Source: Aestuariivivens sediminis (GTDB lineage Bacteria; Bacteroidota; Bacteroidia; Flavobacteriales; Flavobacteriaceae). From it: DNA of 64,000 nucleotides. Below the pieces are notes generated by a model. The model worked only from the letters and a program-made list of their open reading frames with translations. It made no database searches and had not been told where the DNA came from. The DNA lies in NCBI RefSeq assembly GCF_022662105.1, contig NZ_JAKMCP010000002.1:434001-498000 (forward strand), read 5' to 3'. Made by a program: the position numbers and the translations under genes. Positions 44,828-52,822 of the stretch are shown one piece after another; positions within the stretch are counted from its first letter, which is position 1; the number at the start of each line of letters is the position of its first letter.

Positions 44828-45544
44828 TTAATTTTTTGGTTGTTGCTGGGATGCTTGAGCTTGTAATACTTGCTTCTGCCTTAAAAGCTCATTTTTAGTC
44901 AGGTTAACCAAATTAAAATTTGGCGCTGTCTTTAAGGTCGCATCCAATATATCCACCGCGGCATCAATATTGGCCTTAGTATCTTTGTTATAGGTAAGCA
45001 ACGCATTTAAATACATGAATGCCGATTTAAGCGGGACCTGATATGGCGTTTGCGTTTCATAAAACGCTTTGTTCTCATCTTCTTTAGAATTGGCCAAACC
45101 ATAAGTAATATTTTTTTCTGCTTCGGCAAGGTTTTTTAACTGCAAATTGAGTTCTGCCAATTCATATGCTACCGGTGCATTTGGATTTCTTTTAAAAAGC
45201 TCTTCGAAATGCCCAACCGCCAATTGTGGCTGCTTTACTGCTTTCAAGGCAATGGCTTTCACTTCCACGGCTATATCGGAATCCGTAGCCACTTTATCAT
45301 AGCCTATCGTGTTCAATGCCTGAACATGTTGCCCTTCACTCATGTAAATATAGGCCAAGGTGTCTTTTCTGGCTTGTGATGGCGCTATAACATTTAAATG
45401 CGTCATCGCATTTATTATACCTTGCACATCGCCCTGGGTTTTCATTTGAGTGTAATAGCCTTCAAAATGTTTTAACAATCCATTCTCTTGAGCATTTAAA
45501 CTTGCTGTGCTCACTAATAAAATCAACATCAAAAATCGCATCAT
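44828..45544 (-). CDS. Exported tetratricopeptide-repeat protein
   Basis: 238 residues from MMRFLMLILLVSTASLNAQ (the frame extends 15 codons further but without a signal peptide). The body is alpha-helical with TPR-like helices (AVGHFEELFKRNPNAPVAYELAELNLQLKNLAEAEKNI), and a Gln-rich C-terminus (LQAQASQQQPKN). It probably acts as a periplasmic protein-protein scaffold. It lies 19 bp or more downstream of the M28 peptidase gene on the same strand (spacer 45545-45608). Confidence 0.82.
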   Translation of the reverse strand: MMRFLMLILLVSTASLNAQENGLLKHFEGYYTQMKTQGDVQGIINAMTHLNVIAPSQARKDTLAYIYMSEGQHVQALNTIGYDKVATDSDIAVEVKAIALKAVKQPQLAVGHFEELFKRNPNAPVAYELAELNLQLKNLAEAEKNITYGLANSKEDENKAFYETQTPYQVPLKSAFMYLNALLTYNKDTKANIDAAVDILDATLKTAPNFNLVNLTKNELLRQKQVLQAQASQQQPKN

Positions 45545-45608
45545 GTCTACTTTTTTAAAAATTTTGCTAAAACTATAAAAAATTACCATTGTAACTCTTA
45601 AAAGAATG

Positions 45609-47900
45609 CTAATTATTTTTGGGAGGTATCATTATAGTCCGTTTCACCAAAATGGCATCATTTAATACAAAAGGCTTCGGGATCATATCCTGACTGCGTT
45701 GGGGTATATTAAAACGATCGCTTTCCAGCAAATCATATGACGCCTCATAAAGGGTTATTTGCGTATTTTGACTTTTGGAAACCACAAATTGCAATGCCAA
45801 GGCATCCTGGTCCGTAACATAATAACTTAAAAGTCTGTTATCGCTTAAGGTATTTACGTTTCTCAAATGTAAGCCATTTGCTTTAACAGTTTGAAAAGAA
45901 TTCAAGGAATCCTTAAACACCTCCATTCTATTTATAGCCCTTTGAGGAATTACAGAAAGTGCTATATGTCGTGCATCATGTATTACAGTGTCTCTGATGA
46001 CATGGACAAGCGGTGGGTTTATGGCTTTTATGGGAGCCTCTTGGGTAAAGGTAAATGGAGTCTTGTATTTACTATCTAATACGTGAGGGTATGATACAGA
46101 CCCTTGATTAGGGTGCGGTCCAAAAAAGGGTTCCGTGAAACCGTCAAGGTGTTTATCATAAGTAGCCCAGACTGCCGCACTATCGTCTGCATTATACACA
46201 TACAATAAGCTATTGGGCTTGGGCCGATCCTTTGAAAAACCTGAATGCATATGCCCGGTGACCAAAAAATATATGGTAAATAGAGTAAACACATATCCCC
46301 ATCTTTTTTTGTGTTTAAACGGGGCAAATACCGAGAGCATCAACCCGAAAATCAAGACTACAAAAACGGTATTGGTCATCATCAATTTTAAACCAAGCCC
46401 CACAGGAAATAATTGTACAAAAGGTCCAATGATTGTTAAAACGGGAAAACCCAGTAGTGCCATTAGGATCATATTGGGTTGTTTCTGCCTGATACAAACG
46501 AACAAACTTAACAAGGCAAAATAAACCGGAATAACAAAAAAACTGGCGCCCTTAAGTTTGAAGGCCACTCCTGCACAAATGATGAACCAAATGGCAATGG
46601 GGCCCACAAGTAAACTTGCGGTATTCTCCTTTTTATAGGTGCTATGGTACACAAAACAGCACAGGGCCAGGGACAAGCTGGTGAAGGCCCATATATAATC
46701 TTGTCCATTGTAGGTAAACCCGTGAAGTATTTCTGTATACTGTGGGTAGGCCATGAGTAACACTTCCCATGAATAATATCCAATCGCTGCAGCCAACACC
46801 AGCGAGATGACAAACGCTAAAATCCCCTTACCTATGGCCTTAGCCGTAATGACATTTTTTTGGACCCCGTAAATCAACAATACAACGAATGAGATAATCG
46901 CTATGATTAGCATGGGGTAAATCCATGAAAACGGATAGGTTACCATGTTAAATATAGGCATGTTAAAAAAAACCTCATCTTCATTACTGGTTAATTTTTC
47001 CAAATCGACTTCTGAAAAGTAAGGTAGCATGGCCATGATATAACTGCCCTGATGGGCTAAGGAGTTTCTATCCAATCGGTCGTAATTATCCAATGGGGTA
47101 TGATAATCGAAATGATCGTCTATAAAGGCCAAATTAATCCCGTCTATGTCGCCATCCTCTCGAAAAACGGTTAAATCGGTATCGTTGGGTAAAATTTTAT
47201 AAATGCTATAAAACAAGGAGTTGCCTACAGGATATTGCGGGTTGGCCTGAACAAAACCCTTAATGATGTTGGCATTGCCATGATTGGTTTCAATGAACAT
47301 AATTCCCGGACCACCACTGCCCCTGGCTTCAAAATTTAAAACTAATCCAACGTCTTTGGCCCATTCATGTTGGTTTACAAAAATATTGGCCCCATTTAAT
47401 CCTAGCTCTTCTGCGTCGGAAATCAAAATGATAATATCATTTTTTGGGGATTTGTCCGCGCTTAAAAAAGCACGTAACCCCTCGAGAATGGTTACCACTC
47501 CGGATCCGGCATCACTTGCTCCTATGGCCCCGTGAGGGTCACTGTCGTAATGGGTAAGCAGTAAAAGTGCCTTACCCCTTTCCCTGCCTCGTATGCGTCC
47601 GATAATATTTTTTGCTTTTGCCAGGTTTCCGGAATCGTCCACCGAAAATCCTTCTTGAATTTGGGTTTCCAAGCCTAAGCCCTTTAATTGCTTTACGATA
47701 TAATCTCTCACACGATTATGCTCGGCACTTCCCAAATAATGAGGTGCCCTGGCAATTCTTTTAAGATACCTTAAGGCCCTTTTGGTTGAAAACTGAGATT
47801 GCGGAACATCTACAGGCGATTCCTTTCCAGGCATTAGCGCAGTAAAACTCCACACAACAGCCCCTATTATGAGTATAACCGCAATGGCCTTTTTTATCAT
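45609..47900 (-). CDS. Membrane-bound M28-family aminopeptidase
   Basis: 763 residues. One N-terminal membrane anchor, then a Zn peptidase M28 domain (about 60-300) with the ligands in THYDSD, ASDAGSGVVTILEG, DAEELGLNGANIF (catalytic EE) and DHFDYHTPLDNYDRL. From about 315 come eight or nine membrane helices and a C-terminal extracytoplasmic domain of about 200 residues. The architecture is like the vacuolar membrane M28 protease family of fungi, with the peptidase facing the periplasm here. It likely trims peptides; natural substrate unknown. Confidence 0.9.
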   Translation of the reverse strand: MIKKAIAVILIIGAVVWSFTALMPGKESPVDVPQSQFSTKRALRYLKRIARAPHYLGSAEHNRVRDYIVKQLKGLGLETQIQEGFSVDDSGNLAKAKNIIGRIRGRERGKALLLLTHYDSDPHGAIGASDAGSGVVTILEGLRAFLSADKSPKNDIIILISDAEELGLNGANIFVNQHEWAKDVGLVLNFEARGSGGPGIMFIETNHGNANIIKGFVQANPQYPVGNSLFYSIYKILPNDTDLTVFREDGDIDGINLAFIDDHFDYHTPLDNYDRLDRNSLAHQGSYIMAMLPYFSEVDLEKLTSNEDEVFFNMPIFNMVTYPFSWIYPMLIIAIISFVVLLIYGVQKNVITAKAIGKGILAFVISLVLAAAIGYYSWEVLLMAYPQYTEILHGFTYNGQDYIWAFTSLSLALCCFVYHSTYKKENTASLLVGPIAIWFIICAGVAFKLKGASFFVIPVYFALLSLFVCIRQKQPNMILMALLGFPVLTIIGPFVQLFPVGLGLKLMMTNTVFVVLIFGLMLSVFAPFKHKKRWGYVFTLFTIYFLVTGHMHSGFSKDRPKPNSLLYVYNADDSAAVWATYDKHLDGFTEPFFGPHPNQGSVSYPHVLDSKYKTPFTFTQEAPIKAINPPLVHVIRDTVIHDARHIALSVIPQRAINRMEVFKDSLNSFQTVKANGLHLRNVNTLSDNRLLSYYVTDQDALALQFVVSKSQNTQITLYEASYDLLESDRFNIPQRSQDMIPKPFVLNDAILVKRTIMIPPKNN

Positions 47901-47991
47901 TGTTTTTTTAAGATTCCATTATGCCATAAAAGTAAACAATAGGAAAACTCAAAAAAAATATTTACATTTAATATTCTTAAAGTAAGGCATT

Positions 47992-48459
47992 ATGGGGATA
48001 AAAAGTTTTATAGGAGCACGTCGGCAAAAAAGTGCGGCGAACGAAATACCATTAAAAGTGAGTGATTACATGACTCGTAATTTAATTAAGTTCAAACCGG
48101 ACCAGACGATAGAGAGTGTCATGCAAACCCTAATAAAACACCGTATTTCCGGAGGTCCAGTTGTTAATGATAAAAATGAGTTAATAGGAATTATTTCAGA
48201 AGGGGATTGCATTAAACAAATTAGCGAGAGCAGATACTACAATATGCCCATGCAGGACAAAACCATTGAAAAGCACATGGCTGCTAATGTTGAAACCATA
48301 GATGGGAACATGAATATTTTTGATGCTGCCAATAAGTTTTTAAGTGCCAAAAGACGTCGATTCCCTATTGTTGAAAACGGCAAACTGGTTGGACAAATCA
48401 GTCAAAAAGATGTGCTCAAAGCGGCTATGACACTTAAGGGCCAGAATTGGTGGAAATAA
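47992..48459 (+). CDS. CBS-domain pair protein
   Basis: 155 residues; after a basic N-terminus (KSFIGARRQK) there are two CBS domains (about 22-85 and 95-150: VSDYMTRNLIKFKPDQTIESVMQTLIKHRISGGPVV and MAANVETIDGNMNIFDAANKFL...RRFPIVENGKLVGQISQKDVLKA). Such proteins sense adenine nucleotides or other ligands. No effector domain is fused. Convergent with the zinc-ribbon gene, 7 bp apart. Partner unknown. Confidence 0.9.
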   Translation: MGIKSFIGARRQKSAANEIPLKVSDYMTRNLIKFKPDQTIESVMQTLIKHRISGGPVVNDKNELIGIISEGDCIKQISESRYYNMPMQDKTIEKHMAANVETIDGNMNIFDAANKFLSAKRRRFPIVENGKLVGQISQKDVLKAAMTLKGQNWWK

Positions 48460-48466
48460 TAGATGT

Positions 48467-48817
48467 TTAACTGTCCCGCTTCACCAAGGCAAAATAATCG
48501 GCTTCAAGGGGCAAATACCCTTGGTCATATACAAAGTAATAAACAACCCCTGCTTTGGTTGTATAAATACTTGTGAAATAGTTGAAATCGAATCCGGCTT
48601 CTATAAGTTTAGCCCTGGAGGTCTTCGTTTTCTTATCCGGATTAAAGGCTTCCAAAATGCGATAATTTTTCCGTAACCTATTATTGACATTTCGAATTAA
48701 GTTTTTACTGTCCTTATTAACGCGATTGTTATACGCGTTTCTACAGGCATCATCGCAGAACTTTTTATCTATTCGTCCAACAATGGCATCACCGCATTCC
48801 AAGCATGTTCTTCCCAT
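48467..48817 (-). CDS. Small zinc-ribbon protein
   Basis: 116 residues from MGRTCLECGDAIVGR. A treble-clef or zinc-ribbon with CLECG and FCDDACR (C-x2-C...C-x3-C) opens the protein; the rest is basic then a beta-rich C-terminus (YTTKAGVVYYFVYDQGYLPLE). It resembles DUF2116-like zinc-ribbon proteins. An in-frame ATG at 48844 would overlap the dinB-like gene by 17 bp; the ATG at 48817, 10 bp after that gene's stop, is more likely. Nucleic-acid binding is possible but unproven. Confidence 0.78.
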   Translation of the reverse strand: MGRTCLECGDAIVGRIDKKFCDDACRNAYNNRVNKDSKNLIRNVNNRLRKNYRILEAFNPDKKTKTSRAKLIEAGFDFNYFTSIYTTKAGVVYYFVYDQGYLPLEADYFALVKRDS

Positions 48818-48827
48818 AGTTAAATGT

Positions 48828-49346
48828 TTACCAGTTACCGGCATAATTGAGGTTCAACCCCCCCTGTTGTTTTAAAAAAGCGTACTGCAGTCTTACTATT
48901 TGCCGAATGTGCAAATAGTCATGAGCCAACCAATTGTGAAGGAACAACCTGGCCGACATCACGCCCAGTTGCGCATGATGGATACTTTGGTCCCAATTGG
49001 CACTCATATGTTCCCGCAACCATATAACGGATTGCTTTCGCTCCTCTAAAAAGGATTGAACAACGGTTTCATAATCTTTGGAGATGTAGTTGCGTTCCGT
49101 AACCCAGGCAGGGGGATTTATGGAAGGCATAGGTCCCTCCGGCCTTTCAAATATATACTTGATACGTGCTTTAAAATCTTCCTGCTCTTCATCCAACAAA
49201 TGACAAGCAATTTCCAGCAAACACCATTTTTGTGCTTCCGGCCGCCACAAAAATTCCGTCTCGGATTTTCCATGCAACAGACCGTCAAAAACCGTTCGGT
49301 TTTGTTCCAATTGCGTACTAATTGAGGAGATAGTCATAAACGTCAT
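48828..49346 (-). CDS. DinB-family (YfiT-like) putative metal-dependent protein
   Basis: 172 residues, four-helix-bundle DinB fold. Likely metal-binding His are in EIACHLLDEE (about residue 48) and HNWLAHDYLHIRQ (about 137-148), the usual three-His arrangement. Relatives include YfiT hydrolases and mycothiol/bacillithiol transferases; Bacteroidota members are mostly uncharacterised. It lies upstream of the zinc-ribbon gene with close spacing, so the two may be co-expressed. It is not DNA polymerase IV despite the DinB family name. Confidence 0.85.
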   Translation of the reverse strand: MTFMTISSISTQLEQNRTVFDGLLHGKSETEFLWRPEAQKWCLLEIACHLLDEEQEDFKARIKYIFERPEGPMPSINPPAWVTERNYISKDYETVVQSFLEERKQSVIWLREHMSANWDQSIHHAQLGVMSARLFLHNWLAHDYLHIRQIVRLQYAFLKQQGGLNLNYAGNW

Positions 49347-49523
49347 GGTACAGGTTGCTAATATAATAAAAAATTAAATATATATTCTTTTTCCTACAAT
49401 TCAATTGTTACTGGTTCTATTTCACAATGCTTGGCAGCTAGCCCTTTAAAAATCCTATATCCATTGCAACAAAAGGGGTTACCTGTGTTTCTCTGTAAAT
49501 TTAGTGATAATTCATAAGCCGTT

Positions 49524-49550
49524 TACAAATGACTACAAACAGTTACAAAC
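49524..49550 (+). repeat. Three TACAAA direct repeats spaced exactly 10 bp
   Basis: TACAAAT at 49524, TACAAAC at 49534 and TACAAAC at 49544. One helical turn apart, as for a regulator binding one face of DNA. They lie about 50 bp upstream of the likely ssb -7 box. Confidence 0.5.
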
Positions 49551-49646
49551 GATTTTAAATAAGTAACATCCGAATAAACTGCCGAGGCCTTCCCAAATTT
49601 GCAGTGTTGAATCCCAGGCGGTTCAATGGTATTAACTGTTTAATCC

Positions 49647-49663
49647 GTCTGCCGCGGGCAGAC
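49647..49663 (+). promoter_or_regulatory. Hairpin in the ssb leader
   Basis: GTCTGCC (49647-49653) and GGCAGAC (49657-49663), 7-bp perfect GC-rich stem, 3-nt GCG loop, 17 bp before the ATG of ssb. No T run follows, so it is not a terminator; it could affect ribosome access or be a small palindromic repeat element found elsewhere in the genome. Confidence 0.45.
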
Positions 49664-49679
49664 TTAAAAAATTTAAATT

Positions 49680-50015
49680 ATGAGTACACTTAGAAACAAA
49701 GTACAGTTGATTGGCAACTTAGGAAACGATCCGGAAATCATTACTCTGGACTCCGGAAAGACCCTGGCAAAATTTAATATTGCTACCAATGAAAGTTACA
49801 CCAATACCAATGGTGAAAAAATTACGGATACGCAATGGCATAATGTAATTGCTTGGGGGAAAACCGCACAGATTATTGAGAAATATGTTACTAAAGGCAA
49901 GGAAGTGGCCATTGAAGGAAAACTAACCTCACGAAGCTACGATGATAAAGAGGGTAATAAACGTTACATTACGGAAGTGGTCTGCAATGAATTACTGATG
50001 TTGGGGAAACAATAA
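49680..50015 (+). CDS. ssb: Single-stranded DNA-binding protein, short form
   Basis: 111 residues, a single OB-fold: MSTLRNKVQLIGNLGNDPEI, KFNIATNESYTN, TQWHNVIAWGKTAQIIEKYVTKGKEVAIEGKLTSRSYDDKEG. It ends NELLMLGKQ right after the fold and lacks the flexible linker and acidic DDDIPF-type tip through which replicative SSBs recruit partners. It may therefore be a secondary SSB, with the main one elsewhere in the genome. Ends with a strong terminator that overlaps the nadB stop. Confidence 0.92.
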   Translation: MSTLRNKVQLIGNLGNDPEIITLDSGKTLAKFNIATNESYTNTNGEKITDTQWHNVIAWGKTAQIIEKYVTKGKEVAIEGKLTSRSYDDKEGNKRYITEVVCNELLMLGKQ

Positions 50016-50035
50016 CTTGACCTGTTCCGCACCTT

Positions 50036-50074
50036 AATAACCGAGACAAACAAAACCGTCTCGGTTATTTTTTT
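50036..50074. terminator. Intrinsic terminator of ssb, overlapping the nadB stop
   Basis: AATAACCGAGAC (50036-50047) and GTCTCGGTTATT (50058-50069), 12-bp perfect stem, followed by T's to 50074. The nadB stop codon (50065-50067) lies inside the right arm, so the last nadB codons double as the terminator tail. Confidence 0.85.
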
Positions 50075-51621
50075 ATATTATCCAAATTATAATAGCCCCC
50101 TTTATTCTCCTTACGCTCCAAGGACTGATTAATAATCAAATGGGCCACATTTACCATATTTCTTAACTCGCAAAGCGAGGTTGTGATTTTAGAAGATTTA
50201 TACAGATCTTCGACCTCGTTATAAATCAAATCGAGTCGTTTAATGGCTTTGGATAAACGATTATTACTTCGCACAATCCCAACATAATCTCTCATTAAGG
50301 CCTGTAATTGTCTTAAATTATGCTGAATTAATACATGTTCTTTAGCTATGGAGGTCCCTTCATCATTCCATTTCGGAATAGCCACCTCCAGAGTTGGAAG
50401 TTCATGATTACAATGAAATTTAAAAATATGATGGGCGTAGACCAGGGCCTCCAACAAGGAATTGGACGCTAACCTATTGGCGCCATGCAACCCTGTCCGT
50501 GAACATTCCCCACAGGCAAATAAATTTGGTACCGAGGTCCTTCCATCGCGATCCACCACGATGCCTCCACAGGAATAATGTGATGCGGGTACTACCGGAA
50601 TCCAATCCCTTTCAATAGCAATATGGTTTTCTTTACATTTTTGATAGATATTTGGAAAATGGGTTTTAAAGGCCTCGACATCCAAATGCGTACAATCCAA
50701 AAACACATGGGTTTCTCCTGTTTTCTTTAATTCCCTATCAATACTTTGGGATACAATATCCCTTGAGGCCAATTCTGCACGTTGGTCATAATCCAACATA
50801 AATCGTTTCCCCGATCTATTCCTCAAATAGGCCCCAAATCCCCTGACGGCTTCCGATATTAAAAAGGAGGATTCCCCGTCTGTTTCGTACAGGGCTGTCG
50901 GATGAAATTGTACAAACTCCATATCCTTAATCAAAGCTTTTGCCCGATAGGCCATGGCTATACCGTCACCTGTAGCGATAACGGGATTTGTAGTATGCCC
51001 ATACACGCGCCCAATCCCCCCGGAAGCCAGCAAAGTGGCATTCGCCTGTATGGTAAAAATAGCATTGTTTTTTTGATCGAATACATATACCCCATAACAC
51101 CCATCCTGTTTCGGTATGTTCCCTTGGAGATGGTGATTGGTAATTAAGTCTATGGCAAAATGATGGGGCAGAAGCTTTATGTTTTCCAGCTGGTGTACTC
51201 TTGCCAGTAAGGCGCGTTCTATTTCGGCACCCGTAATATCCTTATGATGGACTACACGATATGCGGAATGCCCCCCTTCCTTTCCTAAATCGAGTTTACC
51301 ACTTTTATCCAGATCAAAATTAGCCCCCCAGTCCAATAGCTCCCTGAATCGCTTGGGTCCCTCCTTTATAACCAGGTCTACCACCGCTTCATCACAAAGG
51401 CCATCACCGGCAATCAAAGTATCTTGAATATGTTTTTTAAAAGAGTCCTTTTCCGCATCCAAAACTACGGCAACACCCCCCTGGGCATATTTAGTATTAG
51501 ATTCTTCTTCATTGGATTTAGTAATGATGGTAACCTGTCTCTTTGGAAACTTTTCGGCTATTTTAACTGAAAAGGTTAACCCTGCAATTCCAGAACCAAT
51601 TACTAAATAATCCGTAGTCAT
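50065..51621 (-). CDS. nadB: L-aspartate oxidase
   Basis: 518 residues. It oxidises L-aspartate to iminoaspartate, which NadA uses for NAD synthesis. FAD site DYLVIGSGIAGLTFSVKIAE at the N-terminus, KYAQGGVAVVL, HSAYRVVHHKDITGAEIERALL, QFHPTALY, SHYSCGGIVVDRDGRTSVPNLFACGE and GLHGANRLASNSLLEALVYAH, all as in NadB (the succinate dehydrogenase flavoprotein family). It starts 5 bp after the nadA stop: nadA-nadB operon. No nadC is visible here. Confidence 0.96.
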   Translation of the reverse strand: MTTDYLVIGSGIAGLTFSVKIAEKFPKRQVTIITKSNEEESNTKYAQGGVAVVLDAEKDSFKKHIQDTLIAGDGLCDEAVVDLVIKEGPKRFRELLDWGANFDLDKSGKLDLGKEGGHSAYRVVHHKDITGAEIERALLARVHQLENIKLLPHHFAIDLITNHHLQGNIPKQDGCYGVYVFDQKNNAIFTIQANATLLASGGIGRVYGHTTNPVIATGDGIAMAYRAKALIKDMEFVQFHPTALYETDGESSFLISEAVRGFGAYLRNRSGKRFMLDYDQRAELASRDIVSQSIDRELKKTGETHVFLDCTHLDVEAFKTHFPNIYQKCKENHIAIERDWIPVVPASHYSCGGIVVDRDGRTSVPNLFACGECSRTGLHGANRLASNSLLEALVYAHHIFKFHCNHELPTLEVAIPKWNDEGTSIAKEHVLIQHNLRQLQALMRDYVGIVRSNNRLSKAIKRLDLIYNEVEDLYKSSKITTSLCELRNMVNVAHLIINQSLERKENKGGYYNLDNIKK

Positions 51622-51626
51622 TATAC

Positions 51627-52553
51627 CTATTTAGACAATTCCAACATTCGCTCAATGGGCAATAAGGCGCGATCAATAATTCCTGGGTCAACCTCAATTT
51701 CGGGGGACTCGTTAAGCAGGCAGTCATAAAGTTTCTGCAGGGTATTCATTTTCATGAAATGACATTCACTACAGGCGCAGGTGTTGTCCTCTTTGGCAGG
51801 GGCGGGAATCAATTCGGTATGGGGCATTTCCTCCCGCATTTTATGTAAAATCCCCGCTTCTGTTGCAACAATAAACTTTTGATCCGCATGGGATTTCACA
51901 TAATTGATCATTCCTGAGGTTGATCCTATATATGTGGCTGTTTTGAGTATGTGATCCTCAGATTCCGGATGCGCTATTATTTTATAATCCGGATGCTTTT
52001 TGTGAAGTTCGATTAACTTGTCCATTGAGAATGCCTCATGCACAACACAACTGCCGTCCCACAACAACATATTCCGTCCTGTTTCCTTCATAATATAGGC
52101 TCCCAGGTTTTTATCCGGTGCAAAAATAATTGGGGTTTCCCGTGGTATGGATTGTACTATTTTCAATGCGTTGGACGAGGTACAAACAATATCGCTTAAG
52201 GCCTTAATTTCTGCCGAACAGTTCACATAGGTAATGACCACATGGTCGGGGTGTGCTTCCGTAAATTGCTTAAAGGCTTCCGGAGGACATGAATCTGCCA
52301 GAGAACAACCCGCATTTAAATCGGGCAAAACAACCTTCTTACTGGGGTTTAAAATTTTTGCGGTCTCTGCCATGAAATGTACCCCGGCAAAAACAATGAT
52401 GTCAGCATTGGTTTCAGCCGCTCGCTGCGATAAGCCCAGACTATCCCCTACATAATCGGCAATATCCTGTATTTCCGGCACTTGATAATAATGTGCCAGT
52501 ATCACTGCATTTTTTTTCTTTTTGAGACCTTGTATTTCCTTAACTAAATCCAT
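51627..52553 (-). CDS. nadA: Quinolinate synthase
   Basis: 308 residues from [11 protein letters not shown]; the further in-frame GTG at 52568 is not needed. It condenses iminoaspartate with dihydroxyacetone phosphate to quinolinate using a [4Fe-4S] cluster. Motifs: [27 protein letters not shown], Cys83 ([13 protein letters not shown]), Cys112 ([10 protein letters not shown]), and [11 protein letters not shown] near 265 for the third ligand; [21 protein letters not shown] possible -7 box GATATTTG lies on minus at 52614-52607. Confidence 0.96.
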   Translation of the reverse strand: MDLVKEIQGLKKKKNAVILAHYYQVPEIQDIADYVGDSLGLSQRAAETNADIIVFAGVHFMAETAKILNPSKKVVLPDLNAGCSLADSCPPEAFKQFTEAHPDHVVITYVNCSAEIKALSDIVCTSSNALKIVQSIPRETPIIFAPDKNLGAYIMKETGRNMLLWDGSCVVHEAFSMDKLIELHKKHPDYKIIAHPESEDHILKTATYIGSTSGMINYVKSHADQKFIVATEAGILHKMREEMPHTELIPAPAKEDNTCACSECHFMKMNTLQKLYDCLLNESPEIEVDPGIIDRALLPIERMLELSK

Positions 52554-52822
52554 AATTTTCAATTGCACATAATTCTTTCTCAGCTTAAAGACCTTCCTTT
52601 TTTATGCAAATATCTTAAATATTATTTTTATCATTTAGTATTCCGTAAATTCTTTACCTATTCGCCCCGTAACTTTAGAAAGTTTACAATATGTATTTGT
52701 TTTTTTAAATTATTCACAATTAGAAATGATTAAACACGAAAAATCAATAAATATTTCTTATCATACCGTTCATTTACTATAGCTTCATTACTTTTATGGT
52801 TCATTTTTATTAGATTGATCTT

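Larger units (their letters stand above)
49347..49679. other. Gene-free region upstream of ssb
   Basis: 333 bp between divergent dinB-like and ssb genes. It contains a three-copy TACAAA repeat (49524-49550), a CAAATTTG near-consensus -7 box (49594-49601) for ssb, and a GC-rich hairpin just before the ssb start (49647-49663). No ORF or tRNA seen. Confidence 0.6.

Noticed and set aside
48828-49346. DNA polymerase IV (dinB)
   Set aside because: The protein belongs to the small four-helix DinB/YfiT family; it is far too short for a polymerase and has its His motif instead.
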